The position numbers and the translations under genes were made by a program. From Fluviicola sp. (lineage in GTDB: Bacteria; Bacteroidota; Bacteroidia; Flavobacteriales_D; Crocinitomicaceae), in contig NVXV01000007.1 in the NCBI GenBank assembly GCA_002734085.1, positions 27,060-91,059 of the forward strand: a DNA stretch of 64,000 nt. The letters run 5' to 3'. Shown here in pieces: positions 23,926-32,041 of this stretch. Within the stretch, counting starts at the first letter, position 1. Each line of letters starts with the position of its first letter. Below the pieces are notes generated by a model that was not told where the DNA came from, searched no databases, and saw only the letters and a list, made by a program, of their open reading frames with translations.

Positions 23926-26502
23926 CTATAGCTGTCCTGCTACAGTTACTACCTTACGTATCGCAATCTTTTCTCCTGTGTCTGTGTTTAGAGCTTCGAA
24001 TAAGATAATATATGGTCCAATTGAGGCTTTGTTATCATCGTCTCTTAGTCCATCCCATTTAATAACCCCACGCTCTCCAAGTAAGTGACTTGAAAGAAGT
24101 GTTCTGACTTTTCTTCCCATATCATCGTATACTGTCAAGTCACCTAACATTGTAGGTTGATCAACTTCATAAGTAATTAGTAGAGCATCTTGAAAGCCAT
24201 CGTTATCGGGTGAAAAGGAATTTGAAGACAAAGAGATCGTTCCCCCAGAATTTGGAGAAGCAGCTTGTGAATTTTTGATTCCTGGTGTTGCAAAACCTAC
24301 GGTTTCACTCGCACTGTGCCAATTGTTTTCATTATTTGAAGGTTCAGAAGCATCAAATCGTTCTAAACTTACTCCTTTGTCTGACTGTAAGAGCTTGAAA
24401 TGCCAATCACTGCTGTATGCTACTTTGTCAATTACCTCATTGAAGAAGATGAGGTAAACTGTTGATGAGTCATTCGTATAACTGGGTAAACTTTCTAACT
24501 GAATAAAGTTGCCAGGTTGAGCAAAAGGATAGTTTGCTATTTGGAAATTGCTATCAGCTGTAACAACAACGTACTCATCAGGAGAGAGTATATAATTAAC
24601 TCCGATTATTTTATTGTCAGTAATGGTATCATCAAATTTGGCTAACTCCCAATTAATAAGGTTAATGTACTTGTCTGAACGATTGTAAAGCTCAACAAAG
24701 TCAGATCCACCAGTTAACGGGTTAAATAGTATCTCATTAATAATGATTTCATCACCTTCTGGTACTTGTGGTAGCACGAATGTTCCTTCATAGTTGTTTT
24801 GATTTCCAGAACAATCTTCAAATCCAGTTAAATCAAAAGAATAAACAACACCTGGAGTAATACTCTCATTGAATTGCAATGTAAGTTCTTTGGGATATGC
24901 TTCATTTAATAGTCGTTGATCAATGGTTAAATTTGGCGATACACTAAAGGTGGCATTTGCCAAACTTAAAGAATCCATTCCCTCATTAAAAGTGATGGTT
25001 AAAAAATTCGGACCATATGCTAAAGTAGAAGTAATTGTTGGATTATCAGTATCGGGTGTGTTGTCTAATACGCTATTCACAACACCAGGAGTACCACCAT
25101 CTGGATTCGTGCTTGCTATCCAATTATTTGCATTCGAGCATGGTAAATCTGGATTTATCCTTTCGAGGCTCCAGCCACCATCTTCTTTATTTGGGTCTTG
25201 ATACCATTCATCAGTATAGGTCAACTGGTCAACTATTATTCCGCCATCAGTTTCCAGTATAATATCATCGCCCGTATTATTAAGGCTTGCCCAACTGGTG
25301 ACATTTATTGCCTGTGGGTAATCTGTCAAGCCACTTGTCGGAACAAGAATTAAATATTCTCCAGGATACAACCAATCATCCTGTATGGTTCCTGAACTAT
25401 TATTGTCGCTTAAATTCCATCCATTTAAGTGAAAGTACTTGTTACTTCGATTGTACAATTCAACGTATTGTGTTTCAGGTAAACCAACAACGGGTGATTC
25501 ATCTGCCATAAATTCATTGATAATAATATCTCCAAAACTGGGTGTTTGCGCTTCTATATATTGAAAGTCATCTGATTGAGATGTACTCGTATTGCCTTCA
25601 AAATCTTCGATATTTTGAGTTGTTAAATTATAGATTTGCCCAACGGTAAAATTAGTTGCAAACGTGAGTGTGAATAAAGCGAGGTTAACGCCATCTTGAG
25701 CTGAATTTGTCGGGTTTCCTATACCATTATCGACACTATAATTCGCAACTGTTTCTCCAGAAGTTTGATCTATTCCTTCATCGAAAAGCACCTCCAATTG
25801 ATTCATTGAAACAGCGGTTGCTTCAACCAAATTTGGAGGAATGTTATCAATTTGAATTGGGCCAACATAGATATCATCGAAGATAAAATTACTTGTGTTA
25901 CTAGAAGTATATTGAATCCAAGTACCAACATGAGTTCCTACAATTGCCGTTGGATAGTTTGCTGTAACATCCAATTGAAATGCACTTCCACCAGCCAAAT
26001 CTGTATAAAGCTCCCAATCACCATTTGCTCGGTGAATAACTTTAACGGAAATTTCAAAAGGAGAAGAAACAATGCCAAGAGTACTCGTTAAAATTTCAGT
26101 TTCTGTACCACCATCTCTTTCAAATAAACGAAGTGGGTCGTCACTTCCCGTTTCCCCAATTTGAATATAGATTCCATCTGGGGTGCTAGATAAGTCTGAA
26201 TTTAGGGCCGTTAAATAGATTTCGCCACCATTCGAACCTGATGGACTCAGTCCAAAATCTAAAAAGAACCGCCATTCGCGATCTTCAAGTTGTGTTAAAT
26301 TATGTGGCGTAGCTAAATAAGAGTCTCCAGCGGCGGCTGCATTTAATTGAAGTTGACTGTTGCCGTTCACAATAAAATCGCCTGCGTCGCCAATCCAAGT
26401 TGGGTTATTTGTAAAGTCACCATCACTAAAGTCATCTGACATTTGCGCAAAGGACAACCCAGAAAAACTGAGAGCGAGTAGAAATATTAGTTGTTTAATC
26501 AT
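23926..26502 (-). CDS. Large secreted lamin-tail-domain (LTD) protein with a gliding/T9SS-like C-terminus
   Basis: The 858-residue protein has a Sec signal (LIFLLALSFSGLSFAQ), then a laminin-G-like or jelly-roll region (residues about 20-210) and Ig-like SbsA/CopC-type domains (NQLEVLFDEGIDQTSGETV and FLTITFNEGMDSLSLANA). It carries two lamin-tail domains, recognisable by DIIINEFMADESP...QYVELYNRSNKY and EIIINEILFNPLT...DFVELYNRSDKY. The C-terminus (SFSPDNDGFQDALLITYEVD, TVYDDMGRKVRTLLSS) has the FlgD-Ig/gliding layout used for surface export in this phylum. Function is unknown; such proteins are surface or secreted and sometimes linked to extracellular nucleases. Promoter -7 at 26522-26529. 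Confidence 0.82.
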   Translation of the reverse strand: MIKQLIFLLALSFSGLSFAQMSDDFSDGDFTNNPTWIGDAGDFIVNGNSQLQLNAAAAGDSYLATPHNLTQLEDREWRFFLDFGLSPSGSNGGEIYLTALNSDLSSTPDGIYIQIGETGSDDPLRLFERDGGTETEILTSTLGIVSSPFEISVKVIHRANGDWELYTDLAGGSAFQLDVTANYPTAIVGTHVGTWIQYTSSNTSNFIFDDIYVGPIQIDNIPPNLVEATAVSMNQLEVLFDEGIDQTSGETVANYSVDNGIGNPTNSAQDGVNLALFTLTFATNFTVGQIYNLTTQNIEDFEGNTSTSQSDDFQYIEAQTPSFGDIIINEFMADESPVVGLPETQYVELYNRSNKYFHLNGWNLSDNNSSGTIQDDWLYPGEYLILVPTSGLTDYPQAINVTSWASLNNTGDDIILETDGGIIVDQLTYTDEWYQDPNKEDGGWSLERINPDLPCSNANNWIASTNPDGGTPGVVNSVLDNTPDTDNPTITSTLAYGPNFLTITFNEGMDSLSLANATFSVSPNLTIDQRLLNEAYPKELTLQFNESITPGVVYSFDLTGFEDCSGNQNNYEGTFVLPQVPEGDEIIINEILFNPLTGGSDFVELYNRSDKYINLINWELAKFDDTITDNKIIGVNYILSPDEYVVVTADSNFQIANYPFAQPGNFIQLESLPSYTNDSSTVYLIFFNEVIDKVAYSSDWHFKLLQSDKGVSLERFDASEPSNNENNWHSASETVGFATPGIKNSQAASPNSGGTISLSSNSFSPDNDGFQDALLITYEVDQPTMLGDLTVYDDMGRKVRTLLSSHLLGERGVIKWDGLRDDDNKASIGPYIILFEALNTDTGEKIAIRKVVTVAGQL

Positions 26503-26521
26503 ATCATCATAAGTAGAACTA

Positions 26522-26529
26522 CAAAAGTA
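26522..26529 (-). promoter_or_regulatory. Putative -7 box (TACTTTTG) for the lamin-tail gene
   Basis: On the minus strand TACTTTTG lies 19 bases before the ATG at 26502 and fits TANNTTTG. Confidence 0.5.
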
Positions 26530-26660
26530 GCATTCATTACCTTGACAAATATAAACCTTCTGAAGGCTCTAAAAAATTGCAGCACATTTTATTTTAATAA
26601 ATCTCTGGTAAAAATATCATTAATGAGTTTTAGAGAAGCACTCGATTTTAAATCCCAAGT

Positions 26661-26692
26661 CAGTGTCACCTCGAGCAGTGCGAGAGGTCGAC
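26661..26692. repeat. Dispersed inverted-repeat fragment
   Basis: The segment reads CAGTGTCACCTCGAGCAGTG then CGAGAGGTCGAC, where ACCTCG and CGAGAGGT form imperfect arms. It resembles the widely scattered GTCACCTCGAGCGCAGTCGAGAGG type of intergenic repeat of bacterial genomes (recollection). It has no coding content. Confidence 0.5.
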
Positions 26693-26786
26693 CTGAATTT
26701 TAGTTTTGATTAATGCAATATAAATTTTAATAATTAACAAAATGTTAAAAAAACACTTTTGATATTCTTTTACTTATATTTTTCAC

Positions 26787-26794
26787 TACTTTTG
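26787..26794 (+). promoter_or_regulatory. Putative -7 box (TACTTTTG) for asd
   Basis: TACTTTTG fits the TANNTTTG consensus and lies 16 bases before the ATG at 26811. A TTTG at 26758-26761 is too far (25 bases) for the usual -33 spacing. Confidence 0.5.
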
Positions 26795-26810
26795 CCAAAA
26801 ATTATATCGT

Positions 26811-27815
26811 ATGAAAGTTGCAGTTGTTGGTGCTACAGGAATGGTGGGAAATGTTGTGTTGAAAGTATTGGCAGAACAAAATTTTCCAGTATCACAATTA
26901 ATCCCAGTCGCTTCTCAGCGTTCAGTTGGAAAATCGGTGATGTTTGCGAATGAAAAGCATTTGGTAGTAGGATTGCAGGATGCAGTGAATTTAGAACCTG
27001 ATGTTGCTATATTCTCTGCGGGAGGATCAACTTCTCTTGAGTGGGCACCGAAATTTGCTAAAAAAGATTGTCGCGTTATCGATAATTCTTCCGCTTGGCG
27101 TATGGATCCAGACAAAAAATTAATTATCCCTGAGGTGAATGGTGATTTACTTACAGAAGAAGATATGATTATTGCTAATCCTAACTGTTCTACGATACAG
27201 CTATTGATGGCATTAGCGCCACTACACAAAAAATATACGATTAATAGAGTAGTGGTGTCTACGTACCAATCCATTTCTGGAACAGGAGTAAAAGCGGTCG
27301 ATCAAATGAATAATGAACGCGAAGGTAAAACAGGAGAAATGGCTTATCCTTACCCAATTGATCAAAACTGTTTACCTCATTGCGATGTATTTATGGAAAA
27401 TGGTTATACCAAAGAGGAAATGAAGTTGACTAACGAGACCAAAAAAATTCTTGATACTACTATTAAAGTAACGGCTACGGCTGTGCGAGTTCCTGTTCAA
27501 GGAGGGCACTCAGAAGCAGTAAATATTACTTTTGAAAACGATTTTGATTTAGGAGAAGTACGCAAATTGATCCACGAAACTGCTGGCCTAACCCTGCAGG
27601 ATAATCCTGAGACTAATATATACCCAATGCCCATTTATGCTTCAGGCAAAGATGATGTTTTTGTTGGAAGAATTAGACGTGATGAATCACTGGAGAATTC
27701 TCTTAACATGTGGATTGTTGCTGATAATTTAAGAAAAGGAGCTGCTACCAACGCTGTGCAGATTGCAAAGCTTCTAGTTGACAAAGGAATTTTGAAAGTA
27801 GAACAGTTTAGGTAG
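26811..27815 (+). CDS. asd: Aspartate-semialdehyde dehydrogenase
   Basis: Asd reduces aspartyl phosphate to aspartate semialdehyde, feeding lysine/diaminopimelate, threonine and methionine. The N-terminal NADP loop VVGATGMVGNVVLKVL, the active-site motif NPNCSTIQ with Cys126, the YQSISGTG loop and VPVQGGHSEAVNI (catalytic His region) are all intact. The 334 residues are typical for the bacterial enzyme. The gene is alone on its strand and converges on an outer-membrane protein gene 18 bases away. An imperfect palindrome near 27822-27842 is too weak to call a terminator. Confidence 0.96.
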   Translation: MKVAVVGATGMVGNVVLKVLAEQNFPVSQLIPVASQRSVGKSVMFANEKHLVVGLQDAVNLEPDVAIFSAGGSTSLEWAPKFAKKDCRVIDNSSAWRMDPDKKLIIPEVNGDLLTEEDMIIANPNCSTIQLLMALAPLHKKYTINRVVVSTYQSISGTGVKAVDQMNNEREGKTGEMAYPYPIDQNCLPHCDVFMENGYTKEEMKLTNETKKILDTTIKVTATAVRVPVQGGHSEAVNITFENDFDLGEVRKLIHETAGLTLQDNPETNIYPMPIYASGKDDVFVGRIRRDESLENSLNMWIVADNLRKGAATNAVQIAKLLVDKGILKVEQFR

Positions 27816-27833
27816 AAAGAAATATTCTACATT

Positions 27834-28583
27834 CTAGAATAATGAAATACTAATTCCTGCCGTAAAAGGAGTCAACTGAACACTTTCACTATTTGTAAAA
27901 AGAGGCGAGAAGTAATACGCACCATATATCGCCCAGTTTCTAATTCCGATACGGATGGTTGCTCCATATCGCAGTCTGTTGGCATCGGCAAAATTGTATA
28001 GCTTTGACGTGTAAGTTTGGCCGTCTATTCGTTCTACTGTTTTAGTAAATGAGTTGATTTGATATCCGATTTTACCACCAATCATTACTTTAAAATGTTT
28101 AAAACCTTTGGTACGAAATCTAAAGTCGAGAGGTATTTCAATATAATTTGCGCCAAACTTATTTCGTATTGGCTCTTGCCCTTCAGGGAAATCTGACATG
28201 TAAGTGGCTTTTTCGTCAAAATCACGTGTAAACTGTTTGTTTGTCGCGTTACCAAAATGACTATATCCAATTCCCCAACCAAAGGCAACCGTATTTTTTT
28301 TAGTTAAAATAACATCAAACATCAGAGCGGTGTTAAAACCTATAGAGTTCCAAGGGCTTTGAAAATAATCTCGATCACCATACCAATCACTGTAAGTAAT
28401 ATCGAAAATTAATCGGTCGTATTTCCTAAGTTTTTCTTCTTTTTGATATGGTTTAAAACCAGTGTAAAACCATCCAACTCCAGGGCGATAACGTGTAACC
28501 AGTCCTTCTTCCTCTTCAAAATTTTGACATTTTGAATTAAAAGAACTAGCAACGATTACTAATAGTAGAATGTATTTTATCAT
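27834..28583 (-). CDS. Outer-membrane beta-barrel protein of unknown function
   Basis: The 249-residue protein has a signal peptide (ILLLVIVASSFNSKCQ) and alternating aromatic/hydrophilic strands ending in an aromatic residue (ITAGISISLF-type C-terminus), the mark of an outer-membrane barrel. Examples are VAFGWGIGYSHFGNA, KHFKVMIGGKIGYQINSF and RYGATIRIGIRNWAIYGAYY. The ATG overlaps the galE stop by four bases (ATGA), so it is translated with galE. No specific function can be assigned; a similar architecture is seen in the 298-residue protein at 33307. Confidence 0.75.
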   Translation of the reverse strand: MIKYILLLVIVASSFNSKCQNFEEEEGLVTRYRPGVGWFYTGFKPYQKEEKLRKYDRLIFDITYSDWYGDRDYFQSPWNSIGFNTALMFDVILTKKNTVAFGWGIGYSHFGNATNKQFTRDFDEKATYMSDFPEGQEPIRNKFGANYIEIPLDFRFRTKGFKHFKVMIGGKIGYQINSFTKTVERIDGQTYTSKLYNFADANRLRYGATIRIGIRNWAIYGAYYFSPLFTNSESVQLTPFTAGISISLF

Positions 28584-29614
28584 TCTCGATTTCTTTTATT
28601 TCGAATAAATTGCTCAAACTTCCAGGCGTCAATAACTGCATCTTCAACTGTTAAACGTGACTTCCATCTCAAGTCTTTTTCAGCTTTTTCCGTGTTTGCA
28701 AAAATGGCTGGAATATCTCCTTTACGTCTTTTTCCAATTTTATATTTAAGTTTTTCTCCCGTATTTTTTTCAAAATATTTGACCAACTCAAGAACACTTG
28801 TTCCTTTTCCAGTTCCAATATTAAACACTTGAATTGGAGTTGGAGGATTTTCTAATTGATTCATTGCCTCGACATGGGCTTCAGCTAAATCTACTACGTG
28901 AATGTAATCGCGAATACAAGTCCCATCTGGGGTATCGTAATCATCACCAAAAATCGTTAACTCTTCACGAATCCCCGCAGCTGTTTGAGTAATGTAAGGA
29001 AGTAAGTTGTCTGGCTTTCCATTCGGTTCTTCTCCTAAAGTCCCACTTTCATGTGCACCTATGGGATTGAAATATCTTAACAAGGTTGACTTGAAACCAC
29101 TCTGAGAAGCAGCAAACTGCTCAATCATTTCTTCGTTCACTTTTTTTGTGTAACCATATGGAGAGTTATGGGAAACAGGGAAGGACTCATCAACAGGTAT
29201 TTTCTTTGGTTCACCGTAAACAGTGCAACTCGATGAAAAAACAAAATTATTCACCTCGTGTTCACTTGCTAATTCGAGAATTGAAACCAAGCCCCCCATA
29301 TTGTTATCAAAATATTTTAGCGGATTTTCAACGGATTCACTAACGGATTTATCTGCAGCAAAATGAATGATTCCCCAAATTGGAAATTGACTAAACACCC
29401 CTCTTAGGCGTTCTTTGTTTTGACATGATATGGAAAAATGAATTAATTCTTGATCAACAAGTGCAGAAATGCGTTCCAAAACATCCCGATTTGAATTCCT
29501 GAAATCGTCAATAATGATTGGTATGTAACCACGCTTAGAGAGGGCGACAACCGTATGAGAGCCAATATATCCGGCTCCTCCAGTAACTAAAATATATTTT
29601 GGATTGTTATTCAT
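28580..29614 (-). CDS. galE: UDP-glucose 4-epimerase
   Basis: GalE interconverts UDP-glucose and UDP-galactose, supplying precursors for surface polysaccharide. The extended SDR features are the NAD loop VTGGAGYIGSHTV, the FSSSCTVYGEP stretch with the catalytic Ser/Thr, SPYGYTKKVNEEMI with Tyr-x-x-x-Lys, and RYFNPIGAHESG. The ATG at 29614 gives MNNNPKYILVTGG; the longer frame from 29644 is unneeded. It has 344 residues. The stop overlaps the downstream barrel gene by four bases, and a zinc-ribbon gene ends 41 bases upstream of its start. Confidence 0.94.
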   Translation of the reverse strand: MNNNPKYILVTGGAGYIGSHTVVALSKRGYIPIIIDDFRNSNRDVLERISALVDQELIHFSISCQNKERLRGVFSQFPIWGIIHFAADKSVSESVENPLKYFDNNMGGLVSILELASEHEVNNFVFSSSCTVYGEPKKIPVDESFPVSHNSPYGYTKKVNEEMIEQFAASQSGFKSTLLRYFNPIGAHESGTLGEEPNGKPDNLLPYITQTAAGIREELTIFGDDYDTPDGTCIRDYIHVVDLAEAHVEAMNQLENPPTPIQVFNIGTGKGTSVLELVKYFEKNTGEKLKYKIGKRRKGDIPAIFANTEKAEKDLRWKSRLTVEDAVIDAWKFEQFIRNKRNRE

Positions 29615-29655
29615 TCCTCCAAAAATAAGGAAAGGAAATGACATTATAACTCAGA

Positions 29656-30018
29656 TTAAGCCACAGCTTCTAATTCAATGATTTGGACTTGCCCATCAAA
29701 TGACATTTTATATCCAACTTCGTAAACCATTACATACCGATCCCCAGAAGGAGCATTAAAGGTGTGAGTGTGAAAATTCTTATCGAACCCTCTTGCTTTT
29801 AAAATGTCTATTGAAATGGGTGAACTCCGATATACTTGAAACATATCTTTTAAAACCGCTCTATTCTTGTGTAGTTTTTTATCTAAGTTAAAGACGACCT
29901 TATTCGATTGGCGATACGCCTCGTTATGATGGTTGTTTTTGCAAGTGTTGGAACAAAACTTCTTGTTCGTTCGTCCTAAAAACTCTGTACCACATTGTTG
30001 ACATTCTTTAGACTTCAT
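29656..30018 (-). CDS. Small zinc-ribbon protein of unknown function
   Basis: The 120-residue protein starts with a treble-clef-type zinc site: ECQQCGTEF (Cys-x-x-Cys), then KKFCSNTCKNNHH (Cys-x-x-x-Cys with His). A C-terminal beta-rich domain follows (HTFNAPSGDRYVMVYEVGYKM). The N-terminus resembles the DUF2116-like zinc ribbons of Flavobacteriales. No enzyme motif is visible; a nucleic-acid or protein-binding adaptor is likely (inference). It precedes galE by 41 bases on the same strand and faces a small membrane-protein gene. Confidence 0.78.
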   Translation of the reverse strand: MKSKECQQCGTEFLGRTNKKFCSNTCKNNHHNEAYRQSNKVVFNLDKKLHKNRAVLKDMFQVYRSSPISIDILKARGFDKNFHTHTFNAPSGDRYVMVYEVGYKMSFDGQVQIIELEAVA

Positions 30019-30055
30019 TACTAAGTAAGATTCGTGTTTGTTTTCATTATTACGT

Positions 30056-30063
30056 TAAATTTG
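30056..30063 (+). promoter_or_regulatory. Putative -7 box (TAAATTTG) for the 67-residue protein
   Basis: TAAATTTG lies 34 bases before the ATG at 30098 and fits TANNTTTG. Confidence 0.4.
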
Positions 30064-30097
30064 TAAATAAGTTACCTGTTGTTTTTAACAAACTTGA

Positions 30098-30301
30098 ATG
30101 AACAAACTTTCAGATAAAGAAAAAAGATTTAACTTTAAGCGACATCAAAATGCCAAGAAAAGCAGGAGGATGTTGATTCGTTTTGTTGTTTATTCTATAG
30201 TCATAATTCTCATATTATATTTAATTTTAGAGAAAGGAAAACATAAGACAAAAACTGGTGGAAGTAATAATGTTGAGCAATTCGAAATAGAATCTGATTA
30301 G
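30098..30301 (+). CDS. Small basic single-pass membrane protein
   Basis: The 67-residue frame encodes a strongly basic N-terminus (KEKRFNFKRHQNAKKSRRM), one membrane helix (FVVYSIVIILILYLIL) and a polar tail. The length, helix and -7 box support a real gene. No family is recognised. It lies 130 bases upstream of a pair of outer-membrane paralogues on the same strand. Confidence 0.6.
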   Translation: MNKLSDKEKRFNFKRHQNAKKSRRMLIRFVVYSIVIILILYLILEKGKHKTKTGGSNNVEQFEIESD

Positions 30302-30431
30302 TCGCGAAATTGTTTGAAGGATATGCAAATAGAAACATTTGGTTAGTTCAAAACAATTATTTAATTTGCGTAGCATTAAACTCTATATACTTGTTTGGTT
30401 ATGCTATCTAAATTCTATATTTACATTTCTT

Positions 30432-31043
30432 ATGAAGGCAATTAATAATATTAGATTAAATCGAGTTAAATCATTAATGCTGGCCAGTGTTTTTATGATT
30501 TCCTTTTCTTATGGTCAAGAAACTGAGAAAAAGAAGGCTGAGCATGGTATAGGATTTCAAATAGGAGGAACCACGGGACATGGCCTTACTTATAGATATT
30601 ATGGGAATAAGATAGGAGTTCAAGTTTCTGCTCTACCAATATTTATGCAAAACGACGAATTTCTCATGAGCGCAGGTCTTACAGGAATGTATAAAATAGC
30701 AGAATCGAAAAGAATAGATTTAGTTGCATATCTTGGGAATCACTTTGTAACAAGAGATCCAGAAGTAATTATTAATGAGTCTGATAATCAAACGATTCAA
30801 CCAAATCAACCGGTTTCTAATTCATTGTTAGATCAACATATTTTAGCGAAATTGTTAACAGGAGGTTCTGAAGCTTATCAGAGACTTTCTTATAACATGA
30901 GTATTGGATTAGGTGGAGTTTTACACTCAAAAAATAGATTTATTAATTTTAATTTTTTTACGGGATATGGTATTTATTCATTGAATAGAGAGCCTTTATC
31001 TGCTTTATCTTTAACTGTTGGTATTACATTTAAACTAAATTAA
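30432..31043 (+). CDS. Outer-membrane-type protein, paralogue 1
   Basis: The protein has a signal peptide (SLMLASVFMISFSYGQ) and barrel-like strands such as GIGFQIGGTTGHGLTYRYY, GVQVSALPIFM, LSAGLTGMYKIAE and a final aromatic-poor strand LSLTVGITFKLN. The ATG at 30432 gives the signal peptide MKAINNIRLNRVKSLM; the frame open from 30339 adds a hydrophobic stretch without Met support, so I use 30432 (203 residues). The C-terminal domain repeats the layout of the next gene, two bases on. Function unknown. Confidence 0.72.
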   Translation: MKAINNIRLNRVKSLMLASVFMISFSYGQETEKKKAEHGIGFQIGGTTGHGLTYRYYGNKIGVQVSALPIFMQNDEFLMSAGLTGMYKIAESKRIDLVAYLGNHFVTRDPEVIINESDNQTIQPNQPVSNSLLDQHILAKLLTGGSEAYQRLSYNMSIGLGGVLHSKNRFINFNFFTGYGIYSLNREPLSALSLTVGITFKLN

Positions 31044-31045
31044 TT

Positions 31046-31507
31046 ATGCGAATTATTATTTTATCTATGTTACTTGTTGTCTCTAGCTTCGTCTATAGTC
31101 AAGAAGAAAAAAGTGCGGCTGAAAGCCAAAAAAATAGAATTGGATTGCACGCCGGCGTTACAACAGGTTTAGGGCTTTCCTACCGTTATAAACCTGGGAA
31201 ATTTGCCTTGCAACTGACAGGTATTCCTATTTTTACTGGGGGTGGAAGTACAGTTCTAAGTGGTGGTCTTTCTGCGATGTACTACTTACGCGAAGCTAGT
31301 GGTGCTGATCTGTTTACCTATTTTGGAAATCACGTGTTTTATAATGATGAGATGTTTTATAACATGGGATTAGGAATCGGTATAGACTTCCACCCATGGA
31401 AAGAGGTTCTAGACATTACTCTTCAAGGCGGTTATGGAGTTTTACGCGTAAATGACGATCCGATCTCAATTCCAACAATTGAAGTAGGGTTGTATTATAG
31501 GTTTTAG
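31046..31507 (+). CDS. Outer-membrane-type protein, paralogue 2
   Basis: The 153-residue protein has a signal peptide (ILSMLLVVSSFVYSQ) and shares with its neighbour the order RIGLHAGVTTGLGLSYRYK, FALQLTGIPIFTGG, LSGGLSAMYYLRE, DLFTYFGNH and the final strand TIEVGLYYRF. It is shorter in the middle, lacking the NESDNQTIQPNQP insert. The tandem arrangement with a two-base gap indicates duplication within one operon. The role is unknown. Confidence 0.75.
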   Translation: MRIIILSMLLVVSSFVYSQEEKSAAESQKNRIGLHAGVTTGLGLSYRYKPGKFALQLTGIPIFTGGGSTVLSGGLSAMYYLREASGADLFTYFGNHVFYNDEMFYNMGLGIGIDFHPWKEVLDITLQGGYGVLRVNDDPISIPTIEVGLYYRF

Positions 31508-31600
31508 ATTGAAACAGGATTAAATTTAGTTGTTCACGGTTTTCTCTTAATTTTGTTGACTTTGAGAGACTGTGTACAGTAGTTATATTAATCCAATAAG

Positions 31601-32041
31601 ATGATAGACCCATACTCCGACGAGCATTTTATGCGTCAAGCAATTCAGGAAGCGAAAAAATCACTTCAAAAAGATGAAGTTCCAATTGGAGCAGTTGTCG
31701 TTGCAAAGAACAACATTATTGCTAGGGGACACAATCTAACAGAGCAACTCAACGATGTAACAGCTCATGCAGAAATGCAGGCGATTACAGCGGCGGCTGA
31801 AAATCTAGGAGGTAAATATTTAAAAAATTGTACGCTTTATGTGACCATGGAGCCTTGTGTAATGTGTGCTGGTGCATTGAATTGGTCACAAATTACTAAA
31901 GTAGTTTTCGGAGCACATGATGAAAGACGCGGAGCTTGTCGTTATGATGGGATATTTCACCCTAAAACTGAAGTTGTTGGTGGTCTTCTGGAAGATGAAT
32001 GCGGAAGGCTAGTCAAAGATTTTTTTAAAAAGAAACGCTAA
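31601..32041 (+). CDS. tadA: tRNA-specific adenosine deaminase (TadA-type)
   Basis: TadA converts A34 of tRNA(Arg) anticodon to inosine. The cytidine-deaminase-fold zinc site is intact: HAEM (His56, catalytic Glu58) and PCVMC (Cys86, Cys89). Further family features are EVPIGAVVVAKNNIIARGHN and the C-terminal FGAHDERRGACRYDG. The 146 residues fit. The last four bases overlap the convergent histidine-kinase gene. A guanine deaminase is a less likely alternative. Confidence 0.93.
   Translation: MIDPYSDEHFMRQAIQEAKKSLQKDEVPIGAVVVAKNNIIARGHNLTEQLNDVTAHAEMQAITAAAENLGGKYLKNCTLYVTMEPCVMCAGALNWSQITKVVFGAHDERRGACRYDGIFHPKTEVVGGLLEDECGRLVKDFFKKKR

Larger units (their letters stand above)
26503..26810. 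other. 308-base gene-free gap before asd
   Basis: This gap is divergent between the lamin-tail gene and asd. It holds the promoter of each, a dispersed-repeat fragment at 26661-26692, and AT-rich DNA between. A 70-codon plus-strand frame (26491-26703) runs through the promoter of the lamin-tail gene, and I do not accept it as a gene. Confidence 0.6.

Noticed and set aside
26491-26703. 70-codon plus-strand frame
   Set aside because: It overlaps the start of the lamin-tail gene and its promoter, has no signal or family features, and lies in repeat-containing DNA.
27822-27842. Imperfect palindrome ATTCTACATTCTAGAAT after asd
   Set aside because: Short arms and no T-run; not called as a terminator.
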